64,000 nucleotides of DNA from Phycisphaerae bacterium (GCA_030425705.1 JAUHZU010000010.1:99811-163810), one strand, 5' to 3'. Shown: positions 35,675-43,863, counted from the stretch's first letter. Notes: a model not told the origin generated them from the sequence alone. Made by a program: numbers and translations.

Positions 35675-35785
35675 GATTGTTCATTACGTTACATTCTTGA
35701 TTTGATTTGGTCAATATGGTACATTTGCGTAGGGAGCGGGCCCGTCCCGGTCCATATGCCGTATCCACGAACCGAGAGACCCCCG
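35675..35785. promoter_or_regulatory. Divergent promoter region of the RpiR operon and the KamA-family gene
   Basis: The region is AT-rich compared with its surroundings and carries TTGATTTGATTTGGTCAATA and two GGTACATT/GTTACATT-type half-sites (near 35690 and 35728), candidate operator parts. It drives genes in both directions. Promoter boxes could not be fixed with confidence. Confidence 0.4.
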
Positions 35786-37228
35786 ATGGCAGCCAACAAG
35801 ACCGAACGCGAACAGGCCTTCCTCGACTCCATCGAGGACCCGCGCTACGACCGCGAGATCATCAACGGCCTGGGGCCGTTCTTCAAGGAGAAAGCCCCCG
35901 CGGAGATGCGGGACTTCTACTCCAAGAACGAGATCGACGTGCTGCTGAGCATCAAGGGCACCGAGCGCGACGTCGAGAAGCGCATGCCCGTCAAGATCAC
36001 CAAGCACTACTTCGAGCTCGCCCAGAAGAGCCGGCGACTGCAGAAACTCGTCAAGGCCAGCGCGGATGAGACCCTCAACCTCGCCGGGTCGGAAGACCCC
36101 GGCCACCAGATGGACTTCGCCCCGATCGAGGGCATGCTCCACAAGTACGAGATGGGCCTGCTCTACACCATCGCCACCTGCTCGGCCCACTGCCGGTTCT
36201 GCTACCGCGAGGAGCTCATCGGCCGCAAAGAGATCGAGCGGCAGGACGGCACCGTCGCCAAGAAGGGCGTCGCGAAGGTCAACGAGGTCACCGACTACAT
36301 CCGCGACCACAACAAGCTTGTCGCCGACAACGGCGGCCGCCACCCCGAGACCGGCCGGGAAAAGCTCCGCGAGATCCTGCTCTCCGGCGGCGACCCGATG
36401 GTCATGCCCAACAAGAAGCTCGGCGAGTGGTTCGCCGCCCTCGCCGAAGCCGGCATCGAGTCCATCCGGGTCGGCAGCAAGGAGATGGCCTTCCACCCCA
36501 AGCGCTTCGACCAGGCCTTCCTCGACATGATGGCCAACTTCCACAAGACCTACCCCGACATCGGCATGCGGCTGATGGTCCACTTCAACCACCCCGACGA
36601 GTTCCTCCAGAAGGACGACGATGGCAACTACCTCGAGAACCCCAACGGCTCGCTGAAGTGGCACGAGGACACGCAGCGCGCGATGGACGGCGTGGTCGGG
36701 CTCGGCTGGGTCAACGTCGAAAACCAGACGCCGATCATCAAGGGCATCAACGACGACGCGGACGCGCTCCGCATCATGCAGCGGGCCCTCTACCGCGTCG
36801 GCGCGAACAACCACTACTTCTTCTGCGGCCGGGACATCGTCGCCTACCGCGCGTTCAATGTCCCCATCGAGACGGCCTGGCAGCTGCTCAACGAGTCGCA
36901 GAAGGGGCTGTCCGGCGTCGAAGCGCACGCCCGGCTGTCGATCACCCACTACAAGGGCAAGACCGAGGTCGCCGCCGTCACCAACGAGCCGATGCCGGGC
37001 GTCAAGGGCGCCGAGAACGGTGTCCTGATCTTCAAGATCCTCCGCAACGCGCTGGACGCCCCCGACCGGGGCAAGGTCTGCATCGTCGGCCGCAACCCCG
37101 AGGCGATCTGGTTCGACGACTACGAGGACCGCGTGATCTTCGATGAGGCGGGCCTGTACGACTACGCCCGCGTCAAGCACGACCGGATCGCTGCGGCGAA
37201 GGCCGTCGCCGCGGCCGGCAAGGCCTGA
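35786..37228 (+). CDS. KamA-family radical SAM protein (lysine 2,3-aminomutase-like)
   Basis: This 480-residue protein has the CX3CX2C cluster C132-C136-C139 (IATCSAHCRFCYREELIGRK) and family stretches EILLSGGDPMVMPNKKL, MRLMVHFNHPDEF, VENQTPIIKGINDDADAL and NHYFFCGRDIVAYRAFNVP. KamA enzymes use SAM and PLP to move an amino group from C2 to C3. The glycine-rich PLP loop (PGGGGK) of lysine 2,3-aminomutase is not intact; the equivalent spot near residue 392 reads THYKGKTEVAAV, keeping a Lys. So it may be a divergent aminomutase or a different radical enzyme. ATG 35786 has GAGAG seven bases upstream. Divergent from the beta-transaminase operon. Confidence 0.78.
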   Translation: MAANKTEREQAFLDSIEDPRYDREIINGLGPFFKEKAPAEMRDFYSKNEIDVLLSIKGTERDVEKRMPVKITKHYFELAQKSRRLQKLVKASADETLNLAGSEDPGHQMDFAPIEGMLHKYEMGLLYTIATCSAHCRFCYREELIGRKEIERQDGTVAKKGVAKVNEVTDYIRDHNKLVADNGGRHPETGREKLREILLSGGDPMVMPNKKLGEWFAALAEAGIESIRVGSKEMAFHPKRFDQAFLDMMANFHKTYPDIGMRLMVHFNHPDEFLQKDDDGNYLENPNGSLKWHEDTQRAMDGVVGLGWVNVENQTPIIKGINDDADALRIMQRALYRVGANNHYFFCGRDIVAYRAFNVPIETAWQLLNESQKGLSGVEAHARLSITHYKGKTEVAAVTNEPMPGVKGAENGVLIFKILRNALDAPDRGKVCIVGRNPEAIWFDDYEDRVIFDEAGLYDYARVKHDRIAAAKAVAAAGKA

Positions 37229-37256
37229 GCCCCGGGCAAGCCCCTACGACGAACAA

Positions 37257-37292
37257 AAAACGCGCCCGCTGCAACACAGCCGGGCGCGTTTG
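37257..37292. terminator. Intrinsic terminator, possibly bidirectional
   Basis: CGCGCCCG (37261-37268) and CGGGCGCG (37281-37288) are flanked by A residues on the left and TTTGTC on the right, 30 bp after the KamA-family stop. Confidence 0.7.
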
Positions 37293-37793
37293 TCGTAAGC
37301 GGAGAGGGTGGGACTCACTCGGGCAATACCGCAAGTATATATCTTGCAGATAGATACAAGGTCGCAATAGATGATGTTGCCCAGAAATTGGAACCGCTAT
37401 TGGAACCAGAATCGACACAGAATCTTCGCACTCGTCTGGCCTGTCGGCTGCAGTCTGCCCCAAGGTGAACCCGACGGTGGGGGTTCTGGACGGCCCGGGG
37501 ATGGTTTGGTCTGGTTGTGCCACCCGGCCCGCCGGCGGATAAGGACCGCAGCGGCGCATGGTGATGCTGTGGTTGTCGCCGACGCCCTCGACACATTCAT
37601 GTAGCCAGCCCACCGCGGGTAGGACCAACCTCATGAGCTAAGACCGCAAGACCGTACGGACATGGCTGTGGGTTGCGAGCTGCGATGATCGCGGTAAGTG
37701 TTGGTGTTTCTCCGCGACCGTCAGAGGGTGGAGTAAGCGATAGACACGTGCGAGATACATGCTTTGGCTGGGCTTTCTTCTGGGCTTGCCAGG
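37293..37793. other. Non-coding stretch downstream of the reverse transcriptase gene
   Basis: About 500 bp without a convincing gene. It contains an AT-rich palindrome GCAAG-TATATAT-CTTGC (37331-37347), a 12-bp-spaced direct repeat of ATTGGAACC (37387 and 37399) and a GTCGCGG/CCGCGATC-type inverted repeat (about 37687-37720). I searched by eye for the conserved domain V of a group II intron on the minus strand and did not find one. It may be the boundary of an integrated segment. Confidence 0.4.
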
Positions 37794-39083
37794 TCAGTAG
37801 CGGTTGGTCAGTTCTGGTGCGACCCGCCCGCGAACGCCCAGCCAGCAGTTGTAGCCGCGCTCCCAGTCATTGATCAGTTCTTGCCCTCGAATGACAGCCT
37901 TCAGGTCGGCGTTCTGCAGTGCCTGTCCGACGACACGCATCAAACGGCCACGCTGCTCGTAGGAGAACGCCGCCCCGCGCTGGTGTGCCCAGTGCCTCAG
38001 CCGCTGACCAACTTCCTCCATGCCTTCGCCTTGCCGCTTAGCCTGCCTCAGTTTGAACGCGAGGCGTTCTGCCTCATCCATCCTGTAGGTGATGACCAGC
38101 TCGTTGCCATCCAGCTGTAACCGGTTGCCCAGCCAGTTCGGGCACGGGGCCTGGCGCAGGTTGAAGACCCTGTTGGAGCTGGCGTCCTTCAGCTTCAGGC
38201 CCGCTCCAGTGACCCGTCTTGTCAACTGGCGGAGCGCATCAGCGGCTTCGGATTCAGAGCGCGTCAGGACAAAGATGTCGTCTGCGTAGCGGATCATCGG
38301 CCACTGCGGGAACCGTTCCCCCCACGGCCGGTCGATCCGCTTGTCGCAATACAGGTTCAGCATGAGCGGCGACAGGGCATTGCCCTGCGGGATGCCCTTG
38401 CCAACGTTGATCCCGAGCAGCATCTCGATCAGGTCGCAGAGTCTTGGATTGAGGACACGCGAACGCAGTGTTTCTTGGAGTTGGTTGTGAGGAAGACTGT
38501 CAAAGGCCTTCCGGATGTCAACCACGATGGCGGTCTCGTATCCGTCGGCCAGGTGGCTTTCGAGCCGGGCCAATGCATGGAACCGGCTTAGGTCACGCCT
38601 GAACCCGAAACTGGTTCCTGCGAACGTCGGGTCCAGGAGTGGGTCGAGCAAGATCTGGATGGTCTTGGCGACGACACGGTCGACAAAGTTAGTGATCTCG
38701 ATGGTGCGGCGACCGGTCGGGTACTTATCGATGAACTTCAGACGGGTTCGACCCGGGTGGTGTTCACCGGACTCAAGCCACCGCCCAAGACCCCTGAATC
38801 TCTGGCAGAGCGCACTGTTGTCGAGTCCGACCAGTGTCTCGGTATCGTCGGGTCCCCTGGTACCACCGCTCTTCAACTTCACGTGTCGAGCGGCGATGGG
38901 AATGACCCGGTCGCTGATCACGACCTTGTAGCTGAGATCGAAGAGATGGTCGATCGCACCGGGGCCGATCTGGTGGGCCTCGTTGCAGATTTGCTCATAG
39001 ATATCCCGCCATTCTTCGATGCCCAGGTGGTGCAGGCTTAACGTGTTGGCCCTGCGTCGAAAAGCGCGAATATCTCTGATCAA
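37794..39083 (-). CDS. Reverse transcriptase, group-II-like
   Basis: This 429-residue RT has motifs in order: RTIEITNFVDRVVAKTIQIL and SFGFRRDLSRFHALARLE (domains 1-2), AIVVDIRKAFDSLPHNQL (domain 3), GIPQGNALSPLMLNLYCD (domain 4) and MIRYADDIFVLTRSESEA with the catalytic YADD (domain 5), then NWLGNRLQLDGNELVITY (domain 7). The last ~110 residues (ending INDWERGYNCWLG) could be a thumb; there is no HNH endonuclease. Retron-specific NAxxH is absent. The start appears to be TTG at 39083 with a weak ribosome-binding site. A promoter about 430 bp upstream implies a long structured leader. It may be an intron-derived RT, a domesticated one or a defence RT. Confidence 0.85.
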   Translation of the reverse strand: MIRDIRAFRRRANTLSLHHLGIEEWRDIYEQICNEAHQIGPGAIDHLFDLSYKVVISDRVIPIAARHVKLKSGGTRGPDDTETLVGLDNSALCQRFRGLGRWLESGEHHPGRTRLKFIDKYPTGRRTIEITNFVDRVVAKTIQILLDPLLDPTFAGTSFGFRRDLSRFHALARLESHLADGYETAIVVDIRKAFDSLPHNQLQETLRSRVLNPRLCDLIEMLLGINVGKGIPQGNALSPLMLNLYCDKRIDRPWGERFPQWPMIRYADDIFVLTRSESEAADALRQLTRRVTGAGLKLKDASSNRVFNLRQAPCPNWLGNRLQLDGNELVITYRMDEAERLAFKLRQAKRQGEGMEEVGQRLRHWAHQRGAAFSYEQRGRLMRVVGQALQNADLKAVIRGQELINDWERGYNCWLGVRGRVAPELTNRY

Positions 39084-39506
39084 ACCGTACCGCCCGTCCG
39101 GGGGTTGGCCGGGGCGTCGTTGTCACGACGCCCCGGCTGACAACCGCCTGAGATTCCCATTTTTGGGAAAATGTTTGATGTCCCTGTGTGCGGAGCACAC
39201 AGGGACAGAGAGCCAGACGATCCGTTACCCAGCCCGTGTGGTGTCCCGCCTCAGCCTAGGTGTCTGAGGGAGGGTGACCTTCGGTGACCGTTGCATAGGG
39301 TTTGCTTCCGGTCCTGCTGGGAGAGCCTAGGCCAAGTCACTATGGACCCGGGTTCGGCTTCTCTCTGTTGACCCGTCGGCTCTAGGAGCGTCTCCGGGCC
39401 TTGCGATGCGTTCTAGACGGTGCTGGCGGTTTGGGGTTGTATGATCGTGGCGGTGTTGACGGTGCCGTAAATGGCGGGTTACTTCCCATGGGTGACACAA
39501 GTAACC
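39084..39506 (-). ncRNA. Candidate structured leader / non-coding RNA of the RT gene
   Basis: About 420 nt lie between a TTGACA promoter and the RT. Three strong hairpins are near the RT: a 13-bp perfect stem (39108-39120 with 39125-39137, loop TGTC), a 6-bp stem TTCCCA/TGGGAA (39154-39169) and a 12-bp perfect stem (39180-39191 with 39195-39206, loop GGA). The distal part has repeated CCTAGGCT and GGTCACC motifs. No reading frame looks coding. RTs are often preceded by their template or cofactor RNA (intron domains, msr-msd, DRT RNAs). Confidence 0.45.
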
Positions 39507-39512
39507 ATCAGT

Positions 39513-39540
39513 AGTCTAGACAGCATATTTTGTTTGTCAA
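39513..39540 (-). promoter_or_regulatory. Promoter for the RT leader transcript
   Basis: On the minus strand, TTGACA (complement of 39535-39540) is followed after 16 nt by TAGACT (complement of 39513-39518; 4 of 6 matches). The predicted start is near 39506. The layout is the same as at 159-186. Confidence 0.5.
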
Positions 39541-39571
39541 TTCCGGTATTTGCTATCTCAAGCAGAAGCAC

Positions 39572-40237
39572 TCATTCATCGGCACCCAAACCTTCGGTAT
39601 CACGCTCTGAAGTAAGAATCTGATCTGCCACATCTCTCAGGTGGGCTAATGCCTCTCGGGCCTGCCGGATCTGTCGGGACAGCTTCTTGGGGAGCGGGAC
39701 GGGGGGGCGGCCCTGGTCTTTCTCGGCCGGGTCCAGCTGATCCAACACCCGCGTCGCCTGTGTCGCCGCCCGGCTGGCCTGCAGCGCGGCCTCCCGGAGG
39801 TTCCGGACCCCGCGGGGCTTGCGGCCGGCGTGTTGCTTGCGGTTGCCCAGCCGCATCCGGATCTCGTCGTCCAGCCTGCGGCGGCTCCACCGGCCCTTGA
39901 TCATGGCCAGCTCCAGGTCCGACCGCACGGCCGGGTCCTCGATGGTCAGCAGTTTACGCACATTGGTGAGGCTGACAGCGCAGCGGAACCGCCGGCAGCG
40001 CCCGAACAGCCGCTCACGATCCCGGGCGGAGTACCCGCCCAGGGCCGGGCTGGCGAATCGGCGGCTGTGGCGGAGAACTTCGGGGGTAACGCCCGCCTCC
40101 GCCGCGAGGTCCCCGGTCGCGCCGTGTGGCAGGTTGCCCGGGTAGGCCTCCAGACTTTCGCGCCCCAGGTCGTGCAGGTCGATGAGATCCGCTAGCGCCG
40201 CCTCGACCTGATCCGCACTGCTGGGCTGGTTGGTCAT
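39572..40237 (-). CDS. Hypothetical protein with DUF1016-N-like helical region
   Basis: This 221-residue, mostly helical protein includes YSARDRERLFGRCRRFRCAV, SLTNVRKLLTIEDPAVRSDL and ELAMIKGRWSRRRLDDEIRM. This resembles the pattern (a Y-S-x-x-x-L start, an L-L-x-I-x-D turn, then W-S-x-R-x-L) of the YhcG/DUF1016 N-terminal domain, found in nuclease-linked and mobile-element proteins. The C-terminus is basic. GAGG six bases upstream supports the ATG. Same strand as the RT gene and just upstream of the RT promoter; divergent from the next gene. Function unknown. Confidence 0.5.
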   Translation of the reverse strand: MTNQPSSADQVEAALADLIDLHDLGRESLEAYPGNLPHGATGDLAAEAGVTPEVLRHSRRFASPALGGYSARDRERLFGRCRRFRCAVSLTNVRKLLTIEDPAVRSDLELAMIKGRWSRRRLDDEIRMRLGNRKQHAGRKPRGVRNLREAALQASRAATQATRVLDQLDPAEKDQGRPPVPLPKKLSRQIRQAREALAHLRDVADQILTSERDTEGLGADE

Positions 40238-40354
40238 GACTTGCCTCGGGGCGGTGGGTGGTCCTAGAGTTCAGGTAGCAGGGAGGGAGGTGCCACCCCG
40301 TTGTGAAGGTGCCGACCCCGAGAACTGTAGCGGCGATCGGCGACACCCGCAAAG

Positions 40355-40376
40355 TTTCTAATAACGGAATTAGAAA
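40355..40376. promoter_or_regulatory. Operator-like palindrome
   Basis: TTTCTAAT (40355-40362), spacer AACGGA, ATTAGAAA (40369-40376): a perfect 8-bp inverted repeat in the intergenic space of two divergent hypothetical genes, 22 bp before the ATG at 40399. Size and position suit a dimeric repressor site. Confidence 0.45.
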
Positions 40377-40398
40377 ACTCCACGGAAGGAGGCCCGGC

Positions 40399-41406
40399 AT
40401 GATCCTTGGACCCGAACGCCAGCAGCTTACGGTACCGCCCGGTGCGGGGCGGTCAGCCCCGCCCACCGGCGGAGCCGCACCAGCTGCCAAGCCCCGCACG
40501 GCGGCACAACGCGAGGCGTCCCGGCGGAACGGGGCGAAGAGCAGGGGGCCGACCAGTGCGGCTGGGAAGACACGCGTGCGGGCGAACGGGCTCAGGCACG
40601 GCCTGCGGGCCGAGAAGCTGGGGCCTCCGGCCGACGCCCGGGGCCTTGATCACGACTACAAGCGGACCGTGCGGGCACTGGTTGAGGAGTTTGGCCCGAC
40701 GTCATTCACCCAGCTGCAGACGATCAGCTCGCTGGCGCGAGACTACCTGCGCCTCCACACCGCCGACCGGATGCTTGATGCCGCGGCAACCCCCGGGGTG
40801 TTTGGCGCACGGGAGCATAAGGAGCAGTACCAGATGCACCGACGGGCTCGCCGCCTGGAGCGGCAGGCCGCTGATGCGCTGGTGGCCTTGCGGTCCGGCG
40901 AGCCCGCGGACCTGATGCTCCGCGCCGCCGACCAGCTGGCCGGGCATATCGCCAACCTGGTCGAACAGGTCGAGGCGGAGTGGGCCGATGCCAAGGAGCA
41001 GTTCGCCGAGCTGGTCCAGTTTGAAAGCCAGGGTGAGTTCGCCCACGACGACGTTGAGGAGATCGCGGAGCTGCGGCAGCTGAAGGTGTTGGCCGATGCC
41101 ATCCGGCCCCGACGCCGTGTCCTCCGTGATATGGAGAGGGTATCGAAGGCCTTCCGGGGAGCACGGACGGTGCACGGGGTGGAGCACCGAGCGCTCGTCC
41201 TCCTCCTCACGGACATCCACCACAACGCGCGGTCGAGCGTGATCGGGACGCAGCACATGTTGCGAGTGCTCCGTGAGGCGGCTGAGGCCCACCTCGCACG
41301 CCTGGCCGGTGACCCCGGCCAGCTCCAGCTGCTGGAGCAGTACCGGCGGCAGATCGAGCGCACGATTGCAGGTAAGATCCGTGCTCTCCGCGCGGCAGGC
41401 GGGTAG
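40399..41406 (+). CDS. Hypothetical protein with RRNGAKSxGPxSxxGK...NGLRHGL N-terminal motif
   Basis: This 335-residue protein has AAGGAGG seven bases upstream, an excellent ribosome-binding site. After a low-complexity start it carries REASRRNGAKSRGPTSAAGK and RVRANGLRHGLRAEKLG, a short basic motif known from many planctomycete and acidobacterial hypothetical proteins, often in variable regions. The rest is highly helical and charged (RRARRLERQAADALVALR, EIAELRQLKVLADAIRPRRR). No catalytic motif is visible. It shares a promoter region with the DUF1016-like gene. Function unknown. Confidence 0.6.
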   Translation: MILGPERQQLTVPPGAGRSAPPTGGAAPAAKPRTAAQREASRRNGAKSRGPTSAAGKTRVRANGLRHGLRAEKLGPPADARGLDHDYKRTVRALVEEFGPTSFTQLQTISSLARDYLRLHTADRMLDAAATPGVFGAREHKEQYQMHRRARRLERQAADALVALRSGEPADLMLRAADQLAGHIANLVEQVEAEWADAKEQFAELVQFESQGEFAHDDVEEIAELRQLKVLADAIRPRRRVLRDMERVSKAFRGARTVHGVEHRALVLLLTDIHHNARSSVIGTQHMLRVLREAAEAHLARLAGDPGQLQLLEQYRRQIERTIAGKIRALRAAGG

Positions 41407-41660
41407 TGCCCGGGTTTGGTCGTACAGGTAGCTGTCGGGGCTTGCTGCGTGTATGCACTATCGCGAAAGGCGGGCGCGACCTGAAACTGTGGCAGCATAC
41501 AGGGAGGCGATCGACGTGGATCGTTCGCGTTGACAGGCCGAATCGTACTTATCTTATGCCATAAGCTGGCCGACCGCTGGGTCGGCGTGAGCCGGTTCGG
41601 GCGTACGCAATCAGTAGAAACAACTGTCCGCACTGCATTCCAGGCTACGGCGAGAAGAAC

Positions 41661-41780
41661 ATGTCGGCTAAGCCCAAGGGGCCGATTGGCGATGTGCCGT
41701 TGCCGTTTGATGCCCCATGCCCGAGATCAGCCCTATCTGACCAAGGCTATAAAGCAGCACCAGCTACCCCCAAAGAGTAA
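41661..41780 (+). CDS. Possible 39-residue small protein
   Basis: An ATG preceded by GAGAAG opens a short frame (MSAKPKGPIGDVPLPFDAPC to ATPKE, stop TAA) that is proline-rich and has no membrane segment. It is the only plausible coding sequence in the 456-bp gap before the regulator. It may equally be chance. Confidence 0.2.
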   Translation: MSAKPKGPIGDVPLPFDAPCPRSALSDQGYKAAPATPKE

Positions 41781-41862
41781 TAAGAGTCCTATTAAAAATA
41801 TATTTTCAATTTTAAGGTCTGAATGGGTTGATTAAAAGATTCTCGCGGCTAACATTGCGGTC
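41781..41862 (+). promoter_or_regulatory. AT-rich control region before the GntR/LacI-type regulator
   Basis: The stretch contains ATTAAAAATATATTTTCAAT and TTTTAA (41810-41815) mirrored by TTAAAA (41832-41837). It is the most AT-rich stretch of the right half of the window and lies directly before the regulator ATG, suggesting promoter and autoregulatory operator. Boxes cannot be fixed with certainty. Confidence 0.4.
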
Positions 41863-42996
41863 ATGAGTCATGTCGCGATGAAAATCACCCCCTCGGCCGA
41901 GGAGATGGCGGAGAAAGTCGTTGACGACATCCGCGATCGGGGCTTGGTGGCGGGGGATCGCTACCTCACCGCGGAAGAGGCGCGTTGCGCGTTTCAGGTG
42001 GGTAAGGGTCTCATCAACGACGCGCTCAAGATCCTCGCGGATCGACAGGTCCTGATCCGTAAACGACGCGCAGGCACATTCATCGGCCCACGCTTCGCGA
42101 TTGAATCGGGGAGCCACATGGTTGATGAGGAACCGGGCCCGGCCCTGGAGGTGGTCCACGTCCTGATCCCGATGGACTACTACCGCTCGAAGGTCATGCC
42201 CAGCGGCACGTTTGTGGAAGCCCTGACCCAGGCGATCCCCGGCGTCTCGGTGCATCTTCACCACATCGCGGACGACAACACGAACAAGTACTCCCTGCAG
42301 CTGCTTGCCCAACTCAAGGCGAAGGGCGGCAAACGTGAGGGCCTGGTTCTCTTGCGCAGCTCGCGCGAGACGCAGGCCGCGGTACAGGACAGCGGCCTGC
42401 CCGCCGTGGCGTTCGGCTCGACCTACCCGGACGTCAAGCGGCTTTATTCGGTCGACCCGGACCAGGAACAGGCGGGGCGAATCGCCGCCGAGGCAGCGCT
42501 GGAACGCGGCCACAAGCGGTTTGCGCTCATCATGCGGAACCACTGGCGTCGCGGAGACAACCTGCTGATGGATGGTTTCGCCAAGGCGATGGGCGAGGCC
42601 GGCATCGGTGTCGACCGCGTCAGTATCCTCAGCTCCCCCGAGGAATCGGAGGTCATTGAGCACGATGTGGCGGCGCTGCTGTCGCAAGAGAAGCACCCGA
42701 CCGCGCTGATCTGCCGTAGCCGGTTCCACGCGGAAGCCGCGATCCGGGGTATCCGCGACCGCGGGCTGAAGCCGGGCAAGGACATCCTTGTGTTTGCGAT
42801 CCAGTCGGGCCCGATGGAGGACCCGGCCTCGGCGATCTCGATCGTCCCGGCCATCAGTGATTTTGAACAGGTCGTGAAGGTTGGCCACCTGCTCCGGCAG
42901 ATCGCCGAGGGCGAGGCGGTTGCCGAGGTGTGCGAACGGATTGCGATGCAAGCCGTAGACCCGGCCCAACGATCCGAACCCACGGACCCAAGCTAA
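41863..42996 (+). CDS. GntR-type HTH / LacI-type sensor regulator
   Basis: This 377-residue protein has an N-terminal winged helix of the GntR type (about residues 10-70: VVDDIRDRGLVAGDRYLTAE, INDALKILADRQVLIRKRRA then GTFIG). It is joined to a periplasmic-binding-protein-like domain as in LacI/AraR (GLVLLRSSRETQAAVQDSGL, RIAAEAALERGHKRFALIMR, LICRSRFHAEAAIRGIRDRG). This architecture senses a sugar. As first gene of the sialic acid island, on the same strand, it is the likely local regulator responding to a sialic acid or amino-sugar ligand (inference). Confidence 0.85.
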   Translation: MSHVAMKITPSAEEMAEKVVDDIRDRGLVAGDRYLTAEEARCAFQVGKGLINDALKILADRQVLIRKRRAGTFIGPRFAIESGSHMVDEEPGPALEVVHVLIPMDYYRSKVMPSGTFVEALTQAIPGVSVHLHHIADDNTNKYSLQLLAQLKAKGGKREGLVLLRSSRETQAAVQDSGLPAVAFGSTYPDVKRLYSVDPDQEQAGRIAAEAALERGHKRFALIMRNHWRRGDNLLMDGFAKAMGEAGIGVDRVSILSSPEESEVIEHDVAALLSQEKHPTALICRSRFHAEAAIRGIRDRGLKPGKDILVFAIQSGPMEDPASAISIVPAISDFEQVVKVGHLLRQIAEGEAVAEVCERIAMQAVDPAQRSEPTDPS

Positions 42997-43072
42997 CCAC
43001 GCATTGTCGGGCACCGCCCGTTGTTTATTGCCAGTCGCTGGCACTCACCACCACTTCCTTTGGAGGAAAAAC

Positions 43073-43711
43073 ATGAATCGGCAAGCTCTACTCGGACTGG
43101 CTTCGGCCTTCGCAATCGGAAGCGTCGCGCAGGGCGCGACCCTCTTCAGCGACGACTTTGAGTCGTACAGCCCGGCGGACCCCGCGGTCATGAGCAACTG
43201 GGTCCACAACGGCAACGGCGCGGGCTCGAACGCCAGCCGGATCTTTGATACCGGCAACTTCGGTGGGTCCCGCCTGTGGATCGCCAGCGCCGCGAACGCC
43301 AACGCCGGGAGCGGTATCAACAGCACCGCCACCATCACCCTCGCCGCGGGTATCAACCACACCTTCTCCGCCAACCTGGTGACCGAAACCAACGACCCCA
43401 ACCGTACCGCTACGGGCACCTACGACCTGCTCATCGGCGGTGTCAGCCTCATCGGCGGACCACAGGCCTTCTCCGCCCGCGGCGACGATGCCGTCGGCGG
43501 CGAAGACTCCTACGCCGACCAGATCACGACCCAGGTCTTCAACTCCGGCGCCGGCGGGAACCTCGAGATCCGCATCGCGTTCGATAGCGCCGACGGAAGC
43601 AACCCGTTTGTCGGGATCGACAACGTCTCCATTACCGATGTCCCCGAGCCCGGTTCGCTGGCGCTGCTGGGGCTGGGTGGCCTGGCCCTGCTCCGCCGCC
43701 GCCGCGCATAA
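43073..43711 (+). CDS. PEP-CTERM protein 1 of the sialic acid island
   Basis: This 212-residue exported protein has a signal peptide (MNRQALLGLASAFAIGSVAQ, then GA), a beta-rich body beginning TLFSDDFESYSPADPAVMSN with ATITLAAGINHTFSANLVTE, and the sorting signal VPEPGSLALLGLGGLALL plus RRRRA. GGAGG lies six bases before the ATG. The domain resembles small carbohydrate-binding or adhesin-like sandwiches, but I recognise no specific family. It likely ends on the cell surface. Confidence 0.8.
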   Translation: MNRQALLGLASAFAIGSVAQGATLFSDDFESYSPADPAVMSNWVHNGNGAGSNASRIFDTGNFGGSRLWIASAANANAGSGINSTATITLAAGINHTFSANLVTETNDPNRTATGTYDLLIGGVSLIGGPQAFSARGDDAVGGEDSYADQITTQVFNSGAGGNLEIRIAFDSADGSNPFVGIDNVSITDVPEPGSLALLGLGGLALLRRRRA

Positions 43712-43863
43712 ACCGTAGATCCATCCCCGTGTGCCCCGTCCAATGCCGGGGTACACGCTTCCAGTCCACCCGTAGCCGTGCATCTCACGGCCACTCCCGC
43801 CTCGGAATGTCGCTCGCGTGGGCGACGCGAGGAGATCAAGAACCACCAAACGGAGGTACCAAC

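Noticed and set aside
39060..39210. Perfect hairpins near the RT start as simple terminators
   Set aside because: They have no T-runs in the minus direction and lie between promoter and start codon, so a leader or cofactor RNA role is more likely.
39084..39506. Retron msr-msd
   Set aside because: The RT lacks the retron NAxxH motif, and no a1/a2 inverted repeats or priming G in a suitable stem were found; a distant type cannot be excluded.
37293..39571. Complete group II intron
   Set aside because: No GUGYG 5' end and no domain V hairpin could be found by eye on the minus strand, and no interrupted exon is apparent. A covariance search would decide.
37293..41862. Diversity-generating retroelement
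   Set aside because: No template/variable repeat pair with adenine-specific differences was noticed near the RT, and no C-type lectin target gene is present.
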